The position numbers were made by a program, and so were the translations under genes. The notes under the pieces are model-generated. The model did not search any database. It saw nothing but the letters and a program-made list of their open reading frames with translations, and was not told the DNA's origin. A stretch of DNA of 14,389 bases from Acetobacteraceae bacterium (GTDB lineage Bacteria > Pseudomonadota > Alphaproteobacteria > Acetobacterales > Acetobacteraceae). Positions 6,751 to 14,389 of the stretch are shown here, piece by piece (positions within the stretch are counted from its first letter, which is position 1; each line of letters starts with the position of its first letter). The stretch spans positions 1 through 14,389 of the forward strand of contig JASHVB010000588.1 of the NCBI GenBank assembly GCA_030039695.1, written 5' to 3'.

Positions 6751-7545
6751 TCAGCCTGCCTTCGCCACCGCACGTTTCGCCATCACGCCGACCAGATGTG
6801 CGCGATACTCCGGGCTCGCATGAATGTCACCGTTCATGTTGGCAACCGGCGTCGAAATCCCCGCAATCGCATCAGGGGAAAACTTCGCCGACAGGGCCTG
6901 CTCCATGTCTGCGTGGCGGAACACGCCGTCCTGCCCTGCCCCGGTGACTGCAACGCGGACATCGTTACCAGTCTTCGCCACGAAGACACCGACCATCGCA
7001 TAACGCGATGCCGGATTTGGGAACTTCTCGTATGCCGCTTTCTCCGGCACCGGAAACTCCACAGCTGTGATCACCTCGCCTTGTTCCAACGCGGTAGAGA
7101 ACATGCCAGTGAAGAAATCGTCGGCCTTGATCGAGCGCTTGTTGGTTATGATCGTCGCACCCGTCGCCAGCACCGCCGCCGGATAGTCCGCCGCCGGATC
7201 GTTGTTGGCCAAGCTGCCGCCTATGGTGCCGCGATGCCGCACCGCCTCGTCGCCGATATGGCCCGCCAGCGCCGCCAGCGCGGGAAACTTCGCCGCCACG
7301 TCCTTGCTGTTCGCGACCGTGACGTGCGTCGTCATCGCGCCGATCGTGATTACGTTGCCTGACACGGTGACGCCACCAAGGCCGAGCTTCGCCAGATCAA
7401 CCAGCTTGGTTGGCTTGGCCAGCCGCTGCTTCAGCACGGGTATCAGCGTCATGCCACCGGCCAGCGCCTTCGCGTCGGCATCGCCGGACAGCGCGGCAAC
7501 CGCATCGGCCAGGCTGCCGGGCTTCTGATATGCAAAATCGTACAT
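6751..7545 (-). CDS. coxM: Molybdenum hydroxylase FAD subunit (CoxM-like)
   Basis: 264 residues, slightly short but complete for CoxM/medium subunits (usually 260-290). FAD-binding signatures are AGGMTLIPVLK (29-39) and TIGGSLANNDPAADYPA (107-123). The C-terminal part matches the CO dehydrogenase flavoprotein C-domain, which packs on the other subunits. It passes electrons from the small subunit's Fe-S clusters to FAD and on to an acceptor. The start at 7545 is chosen because GGGAAGA lies 5 nt upstream (7551-7557) and MYDFAYQKP is the expected family N-terminus; the open frame extends further up into coxL but without family similarity. The gap from the coxL stop is 23 nt. It forms the S-L-M order typical of form II enzymes. 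Cytoplasmic. Confidence 0.94.
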   Translation of the reverse strand: MYDFAYQKPGSLADAVAALSGDADAKALAGGMTLIPVLKQRLAKPTKLVDLAKLGLGGVTVSGNVITIGAMTTHVTVANSKDVAAKFPALAALAGHIGDEAVRHRGTIGGSLANNDPAADYPAAVLATGATIITNKRSIKADDFFTGMFSTALEQGEVITAVEFPVPEKAAYEKFPNPASRYAMVGVFVAKTGNDVRVAVTGAGQDGVFRHADMEQALSAKFSPDAIAGISTPVANMNGDIHASPEYRAHLVGVMAKRAVAKAG

Positions 7546-7568
7546 CGTTCTCTTCCCTTTTGCCTTGC

Positions 7569-9950
7569 CTATTCGGCCGCCAGCCTGGAGCGGCCCGCGT
7601 TGATGATCGACCACAGCTTCGGCGCCGTGGCAGGCATGTCAATGTGTCGCACGCCGTAGTCCTTCAGCGCATCGACGATCGCGTTGACAATCGCCGGCGG
7701 CGAGCCAATTGCACCGACTTCGCCGCAGCCTTTCACGCCCAGTGGATTGTGCGTGCAGAGCGTGACTTCCGTGCCCACCTTAATGTTCGGCAGATTGTCG
7801 GCACGCGGCATGGTGTAGTCCATCATCGAGCCAGACAGCAGTTGCCCATCCGCGTCGTACACCGCGTTCTCCAACAGCGCCTGGCCGATGCCCTGCGCCA
7901 CACCGCCTTGGACCTGGCCCTCGACGATCATCGGATTGATCACCCGGCCCACGTCATCGACTGCAACGAAGTTGACCACTTCGGTGACGCCAGTGTCCAC
8001 GTCGATCTCAACTTCCGCTACGTGGCAGCCGGCCGGGAAGGTGAAGTTCTTCGGATCGTAGAAAGCGGTTTCCTCAAGCCCCGGCTCGAGTTCCTCGATT
8101 GGGTAGTTGTGCGGCACGTAGGCAGCGAGCGAGATTTCCACCAAGGCTTTCGACTTGTCGGTGCCGGAAACAGTGAACTTGCCATCCTTGAACTCAATGT
8201 CGTCCACCGACGCTTCCATCAGATGGGCAGCGATCTTCTTGCCCTTGGCGATAATCTTGTCCATCGCTTTCACCATGGCGGTGCCGCCGACCGCAAGGCT
8301 GCGGCTGCCATAGGTACCCATGCCGAATGGGATTTTGTCGGTGTCGCCGTGCACCACTTCAACCTGGTCGATGGGCACACCGAGCTGATCGACGACAAGC
8401 TGTGCCAGCGTCGTTTCGTGCCCCTGGCCATGGCTGTGTGCGCCAGTATAGACGGTGACGCTGCCGGTCGGGTGCACACGTATGTTGGCGCATTCATAGA
8501 GGCCCGCGCGCGCACCGAGCGATCCCACCACCGCAGACGGTGCGATGCCGCAGGCTTCGATGTAGGTAGAAACGCCGATGCCGCGCAGCCGGCCGCGTGC
8601 CTTCGCCGCCGCGCGCCGCGATTCGAAGCCGGTCGCGTCGGCGGCTTGCAGCGCGGCGTCCAACGTCGCCTGGTAGTTGCCGCTGTCATATTGCAGCGCA
8701 ACGGGCGTCTGGTACGGGAAGGCGTCTGGTGCGATGAAATTGCGGCGGCGCAGCTCGACCCGATCGATGCCGGTGTCCTTCGCGACGGCATCGACCAGCC
8801 GTTCCAGCAGGTACGTTGCTTCCGGACGCCCGGCGCCGCGATAGGCATCGACCGGCACCGTGTTGGTGAATACCGCCTTTACCTCGCAGTAGATCGCCGG
8901 CGTTCTGTAAACGCCCGCGAGCAGGGTCGCATAGAGATAGGTCGGGATGCAGGGCGCGAAGGTCGAGAGATAGCCGCCCATGTTGGCCAGCGTGGATACG
9001 CTCAGGGCGAGGAAATGGCCGTCCTTGTCCACCGCCATTTCCGCAATGCTGACATGGTCGCGGCCATGCGCGTCCGACATGAAGCTTTCGTTGCGTTCCG
9101 CGGTCCACTTCACCGGCCGCCGTAGCTTGCCGGAGGCCCAGGTGACGATCGCCTCCTCGGCGTAGTGATAGATCTTCGAACCAAACCCGCCGCCGACATC
9201 CGGCGCCACCACGCGTAGGCGATTCTCCGGGATGTGCAGGACAAATGCGCCCATCAGTAGGCGAATCACATGCGGGTTCTGACTGGTGGTGTAGAGCGTG
9301 TAATCGCCGCTGGCCGGATCGAAGTCGCCGAGAGCCGCACGCGGCTCCATCGCGTTCGGCACTAGGCGGTTGTTGGTAAGCTCCAGCTTGACGACCTTCG
9401 CCGCACTCGCGAACACGCCATCCACCACGGCCTTGTCGCCGATGTGCCAGTCGTAGCAGAGGTTGCCTGGGGCGTCGTCGTGCACCAGCGCTGCACCAGG
9501 TTTCAGCGCATCCTGCATTGTCGCGATGCCGGGCATGTCAGTATAGTCGATGTTCACCAGCTCGGCGGCATCCTTCGCCTGCTGCTTCGTCTCGGCGACG
9601 ACCACGGCCACCGGATCGCCGACATGCCGTGCCTTGCCCACCGCGATCACCGGATGCGGCGGCTCCTTCATCGGCGAGCCGTCCTTGCTGTGGATCAGCC
9701 ACCCACAGGGCAAGCCGCCGACATTGTCGGCCGCCATGTCCGCACCGGTGTACACGGCCAGCACACCAGGCGCCATCGCCGCGGCGGACGTATCGATGTT
9801 GTTGATCTTCGCATGCGGCCGGTCGGAACGCTTGATAAAGGCGTGGACCTGACCAGGGCGGTTGATGTCGTCCGTGTAGTGGCCACGGCCGCTGAGGAAG
9901 CGCGCATCCTCCTTGCGGCGAACCGAGGCTCCGATGCCATCGAATGCCAT
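7569..9950 (-). CDS. coxL: Molybdenum hydroxylase large subunit, form II CoxL-like (MoCo-binding)
   Basis: 793 residues, full length. It starts at the ATG at 9950, with AGGGAGAA 5 nt upstream. The N-terminal aldehyde oxidase/xanthine dehydrogenase a/b hammerhead-type domain spans roughly 15-140 ([13 protein letters not shown]). Molybdopterin-binding segments include GGGFGSK (253-259), GQGHET (508-513) and [16 protein letters not shown] with the catalytic Glu744. The active-site loop reads AYRGAGR (369-375). True aerobic CO dehydrogenases (form I) have AYXCSFR, with the cysteine that carries copper; here Gly-Ala replaces Cys-Ser, so this is form II. Form II substrates are mostly unproven and may be aldehydes, N-heterocycles or other small molecules rather than CO. 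The protein oxidises its substrate with water as oxygen donor and passes electrons to CoxS. No CoxDEF-type maturation genes are in the window. Confidence 0.95.
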   Translation of the reverse strand: MAFDGIGASVRRKEDARFLSGRGHYTDDINRPGQVHAFIKRSDRPHAKINNIDTSAAAMAPGVLAVYTGADMAADNVGGLPCGWLIHSKDGSPMKEPPHPVIAVGKARHVGDPVAVVVAETKQQAKDAAELVNIDYTDMPGIATMQDALKPGAALVHDDAPGNLCYDWHIGDKAVVDGVFASAAKVVKLELTNNRLVPNAMEPRAALGDFDPASGDYTLYTTSQNPHVIRLLMGAFVLHIPENRLRVVAPDVGGGFGSKIYHYAEEAIVTWASGKLRRPVKWTAERNESFMSDAHGRDHVSIAEMAVDKDGHFLALSVSTLANMGGYLSTFAPCIPTYLYATLLAGVYRTPAIYCEVKAVFTNTVPVDAYRGAGRPEATYLLERLVDAVAKDTGIDRVELRRRNFIAPDAFPYQTPVALQYDSGNYQATLDAALQAADATGFESRRAAAKARGRLRGIGVSTYIEACGIAPSAVVGSLGARAGLYECANIRVHPTGSVTVYTGAHSHGQGHETTLAQLVVDQLGVPIDQVEVVHGDTDKIPFGMGTYGSRSLAVGGTAMVKAMDKIIAKGKKIAAHLMEASVDDIEFKDGKFTVSGTDKSKALVEISLAAYVPHNYPIEELEPGLEETAFYDPKNFTFPAGCHVAEVEIDVDTGVTEVVNFVAVDDVGRVINPMIVEGQVQGGVAQGIGQALLENAVYDADGQLLSGSMMDYTMPRADNLPNIKVGTEVTLCTHNPLGVKGCGEVGAIGSPPAIVNAIVDALKDYGVRHIDMPATAPKLWSIINAGRSRLAAE

Positions 9951-9977
9951 TGACGTTCTCCCTGTACGAGGCGCCGG

Positions 9978-10469
9978 TTATTCGGCTGCGGCGGCCTTCT
10001 GGTGCATCAGCGGCCAAGCGGCGGCGATCGCCTTCACGATGTTATGGTAGCCCGTGCAACGGCAGAGATTGCCTTCCAGGCCCTCGCGGATCTGCTTCTC
10101 TGTCAGACCGTCGGGATGCGAGTTCACCATGTCGATCGCCGACATCACCATGCCAGGCGTGCAGAACCCGCACTGCAGGGCGTGATGCTCGCGGAACATC
10201 TCCTGCATCGGATGCAGCGTCCCGTCAGCCGCGGCGAGGCCCTCGATCGTGGTGATGGCACAGCCATCGGCCTGCAGCGCTAGCATGGTGCAGGACTTGG
10301 CCGAGATGCCGTCCACGTGCACGACACACGCGCCACACTGGCTGGTATCGCAGCCGACATGCGTACCGGTGAGACCCAGCTTTTCGCGCAGCAGCTCGAC
10401 CAGCAATGTGCGGCCTTCGACATCCACCGTGTGCGATTTGCCGTTTACCGTCAGCGTGACCTGAGGCAT
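9978..10469 (-). CDS. coxS: Molybdenum hydroxylase [2Fe-2S] subunit (CoxS-like)
   Basis: 163 residues with both expected clusters. The plant-ferredoxin-type [2Fe-2S] domain has Cys40, Cys45, Cys48 and Cys60 ([10 protein letters not shown]...SC), and the helical second domain has Cys100, Cys103, Cys136 and Cys138 (CGFC...CRCTGY). It relays electrons from the molybdenum site of CoxL to the FAD of CoxM. The start at 10469 is supported by GGAAGGGAG (10477-10485) at 7 nt and by the [11 protein letters not shown] family N-terminus; an in-frame ATG 18 nt upstream (10487) is less likely. It is the first gene of the run, 27 nt before coxL, so the operon promoter should lie in the non-coding stretch upstream. 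Confidence 0.95.
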   Translation of the reverse strand: MPQVTLTVNGKSHTVDVEGRTLLVELLREKLGLTGTHVGCDTSQCGACVVHVDGISAKSCTMLALQADGCAITTIEGLAAADGTLHPMQEMFREHHALQCGFCTPGMVMSAIDMVNSHPDGLTEKQIREGLEGNLCRCTGYHNIVKAIAAAWPLMHQKAAAAE

Positions 10470-10902
10470 GCGCGCGCTCCCTTCCATTCTCGCTTTGTGG
10501 CGACAGATGAGGCCGCCGAGGTTGCTCTCCCAGGCGGCCAGTGGGCCGGAGTTTGGTCGCGGCAGCGGGAAATGGTCAAGCGGGAGGTGCTGCAATGGCG
10601 GCGGTTACGCCAGTGCGAGGGACGTCGAAGTCGTTGAACAAGAGTGGGTTGCGGCGGGTTTTTGCCGGGGGGTCAGAACCGAAATCGTCGCGGTTCGGTC
10701 GCGCGGGTCGACGGCGCCTGCCGAAGCAGAGGAATGCTTCGCGAGCAAGGTCGACCGCGACGCGATCGTGCTGCACGATGCCGAGTTCCAGACACGCGAC
10801 GAGGCCAGCAAACGCGTCCCGCTCGCCGATACGGCCCGGGACGTTCACGGCCGCCTGTCGGGGGCTTACGACGCAAAGGCTGACGGGAATGAGGGGGTGG
10901 AA
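10470..10902. other. About 430 bp without a supported gene, between dppF-like stop and coxS start
   Basis: Both flanking genes point to the minus direction. Open frames run through this stretch on both strands, but none shows family resemblance, a good ribosome site or a plausible protein. Small hairpins are GAACCG/CGGTTC (10676-10681 with 10691-10696) and ATCGTG/CACGAT (10765-10770 with 10774-10779). Neither is followed by a T-run in either direction, so no intrinsic terminator can be named. The part next to coxS should hold the cox promoter. The size and coding-like base composition leave room for a decayed gene remnant. Confidence 0.4.
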
Positions 10903-11910
10903 TTACGCCGCCATCGGCACGACATCGCCGCCCGGCACATGCTCAAGATGGCAGGCCGACATGTGGCCGTCGCCCACTGGCCGCAGCACCGGCTCCTCCG
11001 TCCGGCAGCGAGCGAACGCGAACGGACAGCGCGTATGGAAGCGGCAGCCGGATGGCGGGTTGATCGGGCTCGGCACGTCGCCGGTCAGGATGATGCGTTG
11101 GCGCTTGACGGTGGGGTCCGGCACCGGCACCGCCGACAGCAGCGCTCGCGTATAGGGATGGTGCGATTTCGCGAACAATGTGCGCCGGTCCGCGAGTTCG
11201 ACAATCTTGCCGAGGTACATGACCGCGACTCGATGCGTCAGGTGCTCCACGACCGCAAGGTCGTGGCTGATGAACAGCAGCGCCAGGCCAAGCTCGTCCT
11301 GTAGATCCACCAGCAGGTTGATGATCTGCGCCTTGACCGAGACGTCCAGTGCGGACACCGCCTCGTCACAAATGATCAGGTCGGCACCGGGCGCCAAAGC
11401 GCGAGCGATGCCGATGCGCTGGCGCTGGCCGCCAGAGAATTCGTGCGGATAACGGTCCGGCGCGTCGCGCGGCAGCCGCACCTTGTCAATCAGGTCGGCG
11501 ATGCGTTCACCAAGTTCCGCGCGCGTTTTCGCCAGGCCGAAATTGCTGATCGGTTCTGCCAGGATGTCGCGCACCTTCATGCGCGGGTTAAGGCTGGAGA
11601 ACGGATCCTGGAACACCACCTGAACACGCCGGCGCATCGCGCGCAACCGCGGCGGTGACATGTTGTCGATGCGCTTGCCGTCCAGGTAGACCTCTCCGGC
11701 GCTCACTTCGTAGAGACGCAGGATGGCCTTGCCGACGGTCGACTTGCCGCAGCCGGACTCGCCCACCAGGGACAAGGTCTCGCCCCGCCCGATATCAAAC
11801 GTAACGCCATCCACCGCGTGAACCTTCGCGGTTTCCTGCCCCAGCAACCCGCCGTGGATCGGGAAGTGCTTCTTCAACCCGGTGACCTGCAGGAGGGGAC
11901 GGTCGCTCAC
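10903..11910 (-). CDS. Peptide/nickel ABC transporter ATP-binding protein, DppF/OppF type
   Basis: 335 residues, the standard length for DppF/OppF. Motifs in order: Walker [10 protein letters not shown] (50-58), Q-loop VFQDP (99-103), signature SGGQRQR (159-165), Walker [13 protein letters not shown] (178-189), and switch His216. The C-terminal oligopeptide-transporter domain begins at HHPYTRALL and includes [15 protein letters not shown] followed by a distal ACHLEH. Such cysteines hold an Fe-S cluster in some Opp ATPases. It would pair with a DppD-like ATPase and two permeases to drive import. The start is taken as GTG 11910, but its AGGGAGGT (11911-11918) directly abuts the codon, an abnormally short spacing. 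No other start fits better, since the first strand [12 protein letters not shown] begins at residue 5. No DppA-D gene adjoins it; it is divergent from the acyl-CoA dehydrogenase. Confidence 0.93.
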   Translation of the reverse strand: MSDRPLLQVTGLKKHFPIHGGLLGQETAKVHAVDGVTFDIGRGETLSLVGESGCGKSTVGKAILRLYEVSAGEVYLDGKRIDNMSPPRLRAMRRRVQVVFQDPFSSLNPRMKVRDILAEPISNFGLAKTRAELGERIADLIDKVRLPRDAPDRYPHEFSGGQRQRIGIARALAPGADLIICDEAVSALDVSVKAQIINLLVDLQDELGLALLFISHDLAVVEHLTHRVAVMYLGKIVELADRRTLFAKSHHPYTRALLSAVPVPDPTVKRQRIILTGDVPSPINPPSGCRFHTRCPFAFARCRTEEPVLRPVGDGHMSACHLEHVPGGDVVPMAA

Positions 11911-11966
11911 ACCTCCCTGGTAGCATTGTGCGGTGCAAAATTCAATTCGGATGGCCGTGCGGCGAC

Positions 11967-11995
11967 TTGACCAGACGGCGGCCTTGGCCATTGCT
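11967..11995 (+). promoter_or_regulatory. Weak candidate promoter for the acyl-CoA dehydrogenase gene
   Basis: TTGACC (11967-11972) is followed after 17 nt by ATTGCT (11990-11995). The -35 match is good and the -10 match is poor. It sits about 30 nt upstream of the chosen start at 12026, in the 115-bp divergent gap. Low-confidence pattern match only. Confidence 0.25.
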
Positions 11996-12025
11996 CGCTG
12001 CCAACGCCACGTAGGAACGACCCTC

Positions 12026-13180
12026 ATGTTTGAACTGTCCGAAGAACACCGGATGCTGCAGGACCTGGTCGCGAAATTCGTCGACCGCGAGCTGATCCCG
12101 CTGGAGAAGGCCGTGCTCGCCCGGGAAATGTCCGGCCAGAAATCCGCGCTGACCGCCGAGGAGGAAGCCGGCCTGTTGGACAAGTGCCGCGAACTCGGCC
12201 TGTGGGGCCTGGACGTGCCGGAGGAGTTCGGCGGCGCAAATCTGCCGACCACCGCGCTGATCGGCGTCTACGAGGAGCAAGGCCGTAGCTGTGTCCCGTT
12301 CACCTTCCCGCCCGACAGCCCGAACCTGCACATGCTGCGGGCCGTCGCCAACGACGAACAACGCAAGAAATACCTGGAGCCGTACGCGCGCGGCGAAGCA
12401 CATTCGGCGATTGCAATCTCGGAACCCGGCGCCGGCGGCGATCCCGCCGCGATGACAACGCGCGCAGTACGCAACGGCAACGACTGGGTGATCAACGGCC
12501 GCAAGATCTGGGTCAGCCGCGTGCCGGAGGCGGATTTCCTGATCGTCATGGCGCGTACCGGTGAGGGCAAGCGGCACGAAGGGGTTACAGCGTTCATCCT
12601 CGAGCGTGGCACGCCCGGGTTCATCATCGAGCGCGAGATCCCCATGCTCGGCGGCCAGCGCACCTACGAATTGGTGTTCGAGGATTGCCGCATTCCCGCG
12701 AGGCAATTGCTGGGCGTGGAAGGCAAGGGCTTCGCACCGATGCAGTTGCGCCTGACGGTGCGACGCATTCAGATCGGCGCGTGGTGCGTCGGTATTGCCC
12801 GCCGGGCGCTGGAGATGATGACCGAGCATGCGAAGCAGCGTGTGACGTTCGGCGCACGGCTCGCGGACCGGCAGGCAATCCAGTGGTGGATCGCGGAGGC
12901 TGCGATGAAAATCCACGCCTGCCGTCTAATGGTTTACGACGCCGCGGCGAAGTCCGACGCTGGCAAGGACGTGCGGGCCGAAGCATCCATGGTAAAACTG
13001 TATGGCACTGAGATGGCTACCGAAACGGTCGATCACGCCATGCAGACCTTCGGTGCAATGGGAGTGGCTAAGGAACTGCCGCTGCAGCTTTTTGCGCAGA
13101 AGGTACGCACGATGCGCGTCTATGAAGGTCCGTCCGAGGTGCACCGCATGGCAATTGCTCGGCGCGTCATCGGTCGGTAG
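12026..13180 (+). CDS. Acyl-CoA dehydrogenase
   Basis: 384 residues, a typical length. The ATG at 12026 is chosen over the longer open frame because AGGAACG lies 6 nt upstream and MFELSEEHRMLQ is a typical N-terminus. The FAD-contacting segment ISEPGAGGD (131-139) corresponds to the family's TEPxAGSD, followed by WVINGRKIWVSR (154-165). Near the C-terminus VYEGPSEVHRMAIAR carries Glu367 at the position of the usual catalytic base (family YEGT/P...EIxR). It would remove alpha-beta hydrogens from an acyl-CoA in the cytoplasm and pass electrons to ETF. Chain-length or substrate preference is not readable; the variant signature sequences fit the broad CaiA/FadE-like group acting on unusual acyl-CoAs. 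It is followed 66 nt downstream by a crotonase-fold gene on the same strand, probably co-transcribed. Confidence 0.93.
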   Translation: MFELSEEHRMLQDLVAKFVDRELIPLEKAVLAREMSGQKSALTAEEEAGLLDKCRELGLWGLDVPEEFGGANLPTTALIGVYEEQGRSCVPFTFPPDSPNLHMLRAVANDEQRKKYLEPYARGEAHSAIAISEPGAGGDPAAMTTRAVRNGNDWVINGRKIWVSRVPEADFLIVMARTGEGKRHEGVTAFILERGTPGFIIEREIPMLGGQRTYELVFEDCRIPARQLLGVEGKGFAPMQLRLTVRRIQIGAWCVGIARRALEMMTEHAKQRVTFGARLADRQAIQWWIAEAAMKIHACRLMVYDAAAKSDAGKDVRAEASMVKLYGTEMATETVDHAMQTFGAMGVAKELPLQLFAQKVRTMRVYEGPSEVHRMAIARRVIGR

Positions 13181-13246
13181 CCCTCTACCATTGCCTATCC
13201 AGCTGACGCACCAACACACCGAATCCCAGAAACATCGGAGGACGCG

Positions 13247-14020
13247 ATGGCTTATGAGACGATCCTGACGGAAGTGGAAGACGGCGTGGGTGTCGTCACA
13301 CTGAACCGACCCGACGTGCTGAATGCGATGAACCGTCAGCTTTCGCGTGAGCTGCACGATGCGGTGAAGAAATTTGGGGCAGATGACACGGTCGGCTGCA
13401 TTGTGGTCACCGGTGCGGGCGAACGCGCGTTCTCTGCCGGTGGCGACATCCATGAGCAACGTGCGGACGATGCGCGGTATACGCAAGAGCAACTCGATGC
13501 GATGCGCAATCCACGGAACAGCTACGAGATCAGCGCGTGCGCCAAGCCGGTGATCGGCATGATGAATGGGCTGGCATACGGCGGCGCAGCGGTGCTGGCG
13601 TCGTCGCTCGATATGCGCGTGGGATGTGAGGCGAGCAGATTCCGATTTCTCGCTGCGGCGTATGGGCGGATCAACAGCACTTGGACGCTTCCCAACCAGG
13701 TCGGCTGGCCGATAGCGAAAGAGCTGCTGTTCACCGCGCGAATCGTCGAGGCAGAGGAAGCATTTCGCATCGGCTTGCTCAATCACCTGGTCCCGCGGGC
13801 GCAATTACGCACAAAGACGATGGAACTGGCGAAGATGATCGCCGGAAACCATCGCGGCGCGGTGATGGGGGTGAAGGCGCTGCTATTGAGGCAGAAGGCT
13901 AAAGGCCTGGAGGGACAGTGGGCGGAGGAGCAACACTACACCACGCATGTGATGCGCGGCGCGAAAGCCGAGGATGCTTTTCCCGAGTTCATCGCCAAGC
14001 ACGGACGGGTGTCGGAATAA
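13247..14020 (+). CDS. Enoyl-CoA hydratase/isomerase (crotonase) family protein lacking classical catalytic glutamates
   Basis: 257 residues, the usual crotonase length. The start has GGAGG (13237-13241) 5 nt upstream. Family segments are VGVVTLNRPDVLNAMN (14-29), oxyanion-hole loop AFSAGGDI (61-68) and NGLAYGG (107-113). In rat mitochondrial enoyl-CoA hydratase the two catalytic residues Glu144 and Glu164 follow the second oxyanion glycine. The equivalent positions here are Val116 and Ala136 (GGAAV and RFRFLAAAYG). CoA binding and oxyanion stabilisation look intact, but simple hydration by the classical mechanism is unlikely. Other crotonases (isomerases, hydrolases, decarboxylases, thioesterase-like) use different residues, so a different acyl-CoA reaction is possible. 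It lies downstream of the acyl-CoA dehydrogenase, so it probably acts on that enzyme's product or substrate. Confidence 0.9.
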   Translation: MAYETILTEVEDGVGVVTLNRPDVLNAMNRQLSRELHDAVKKFGADDTVGCIVVTGAGERAFSAGGDIHEQRADDARYTQEQLDAMRNPRNSYEISACAKPVIGMMNGLAYGGAAVLASSLDMRVGCEASRFRFLAAAYGRINSTWTLPNQVGWPIAKELLFTARIVEAEEAFRIGLLNHLVPRAQLRTKTMELAKMIAGNHRGAVMGVKALLLRQKAKGLEGQWAEEQHYTTHVMRGAKAEDAFPEFIAKHGRVSE

Positions 14021-14052
14021 CGGCCTCCAGGCAGTTTAGCGCGGTCGAGGTG

Positions 14053-14389
14053 TTATGGACGCGCATCCTCGAGGATCATCGATGCACCCTTCTCCGCGAT
14101 CATAATTGTAGGCGCATTCGTGTTGGTCGACGTCACCGTCGGCATGACCGACGCGTCGATAACGCGCAACCGGTCCAGCCCGTGCACGCGGAGCCGGCTA
14201 TCAACAACCGACGTTGGGTCCGGCCCCATCCGGCACGTGCTGGTCGCATGGAACACCGTGGACCCGTTCTGCCGCAGATAATCCAGCAACTCATCGTCGG
14301 ATTGCACATCGGCGCCAGGCTGAGTCTCCATCGCGATGTATTTCGCCAGCGCCGGAGCGGCAAACAACTTGCGGACAAAGCGGAGCCCA
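14053..14389 (-). CDS. GMC-family flavin oxidoreductase, C-terminal fragment at window edge
   Basis: 111 residues are visible; full members have about 530-560, so most of the gene lies beyond the right edge. The fragment is the C-terminal substrate/FAD region: FAAPALAKYI, a DDELLDYLRQNGSTVFHATSTCRMG segment with the catalytic His47 of the fragment, a SRLRVHGLDRLRVIDASVMPT stretch, and the terminal TNTNAPTIMIAEKGA (Asn89 and Asn91) that closes the FAD site. The family includes choline dehydrogenase and alcohol dehydrogenases that oxidise alcohols to aldehydes. It is convergent with the crotonase gene, with 32 bp between the stops and no clear terminator hairpin. Confidence 0.9.
   Translation of the reverse strand, partial: GLRFVRKLFAAPALAKYIAMETQPGADVQSDDELLDYLRQNGSTVFHATSTCRMGPDPTSVVDSRLRVHGLDRLRVIDASVMPTVTSTNTNAPTIMIAEKGASMILEDARP

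Noticed and set aside
7410..9125. Long plus-strand open frame (571 codons)
   Set aside because: Antisense to coxM and coxL, which have clear motifs throughout; composition and lack of domains mark it as a shadow.
7569..9950. Assignment of CoxL as a true CO dehydrogenase
   Set aside because: The active-site loop is AYRGAGR, without the cysteine of AYXCSFR, and the gene order is S-L-M rather than M-S-L, so form I CO oxidation is not supported.
10468..11304. Plus-strand open frame spanning the coxS upstream gap into the ATPase gene
   Set aside because: Its second half is antisense to the well-supported DppF-type gene, and the first half has no ribosome site or family similarity.
11942..12916. 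Minus-strand open frame (324 codons)
   Set aside because: Antisense to the acyl-CoA dehydrogenase, whose motifs are clear.
12926..13804. Minus-strand open frame (292 codons)
   Set aside because: Antisense to the end of the acyl-CoA dehydrogenase and most of the crotonase gene; no recognisable protein.
1..14389. CRISPR arrays, tRNA or rRNA genes, insertion sequences
   Set aside because: No regularly spaced repeats, cloverleaf patterns, rRNA segments or transposase-like proteins were seen on either strand.

Overview
The window is GC-rich chromosomal DNA with tightly packed genes on both strands. The gene families suggest an alphaproteobacterium: form II molybdenum hydroxylase genes in S-L-M order, a small IGHNGGPPLD protein, a Tat-exported family 5 solute-binding protein and several oxidoreductases. 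A member of the Acetobacteraceae or a related Rhodospirillales group is plausible, but this is inference. I saw no rRNA, tRNA, CRISPR array, transposase or phage gene. The window reads as a catabolic and transport region.

Left part (1-2440). A CinA-type protein runs off the left edge on the minus strand. Its C-terminal amidase half is recognisable but has lost its catalytic motifs. It diverges from a VOC-superfamily metalloprotein gene on the plus strand, with a strong inverted repeat between the two starts. The VOC gene converges on a YjlB-type cupin gene. Its stop codon lies inside a perfect 9-bp hairpin, and a larger nested palindromic structure (about 1819-1935) fills the gap before the cupin stop.

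Middle part (1943-10469) is an unbroken minus-strand run. In transcription order it is: coxS, coxL and coxM of a form II (AYRGAGR-type) molybdenum hydroxylase; a 74-residue IGHNGGPPLD protein; an alpha/beta hydrolase with a GHSAGG nucleophile elbow; a REP-like dispersed repeat that also encodes the end of the hydrolase; a Tat-exported peptide/nickel-type solute-binding protein; a DadA-like FAD amino-acid oxidase or dehydrogenase 3 nt downstream; and the cupin. The first five are very tightly spaced and look like one operon. The binding protein and the FAD enzyme form a second coupled pair, which suggests import and oxidation of an amine, amino acid or peptide-like compound. No permease is present.

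Right part (10470-14389). About 430 bp with no convincing gene separates coxS from a minus-strand DppF/OppF-type ABC ATPase that has no partner subunits nearby. That gene diverges from a plus-strand pair, an acyl-CoA dehydrogenase and a crotonase-fold protein. The crotonase keeps its oxyanion-hole region but lacks both glutamates of classical enoyl-CoA hydratases, so its reaction is open. The end of a GMC-family flavin oxidoreductase enters from the right edge on the minus strand, convergent with the crotonase.

I see no clearly new defence or mobile system. The best leads are the nested palindrome at 1819-1935, the CinA homologue with a degenerate amidase domain, the crotonase without catalytic glutamates, and the form II Cox operon with its small conserved protein and hydrolase.
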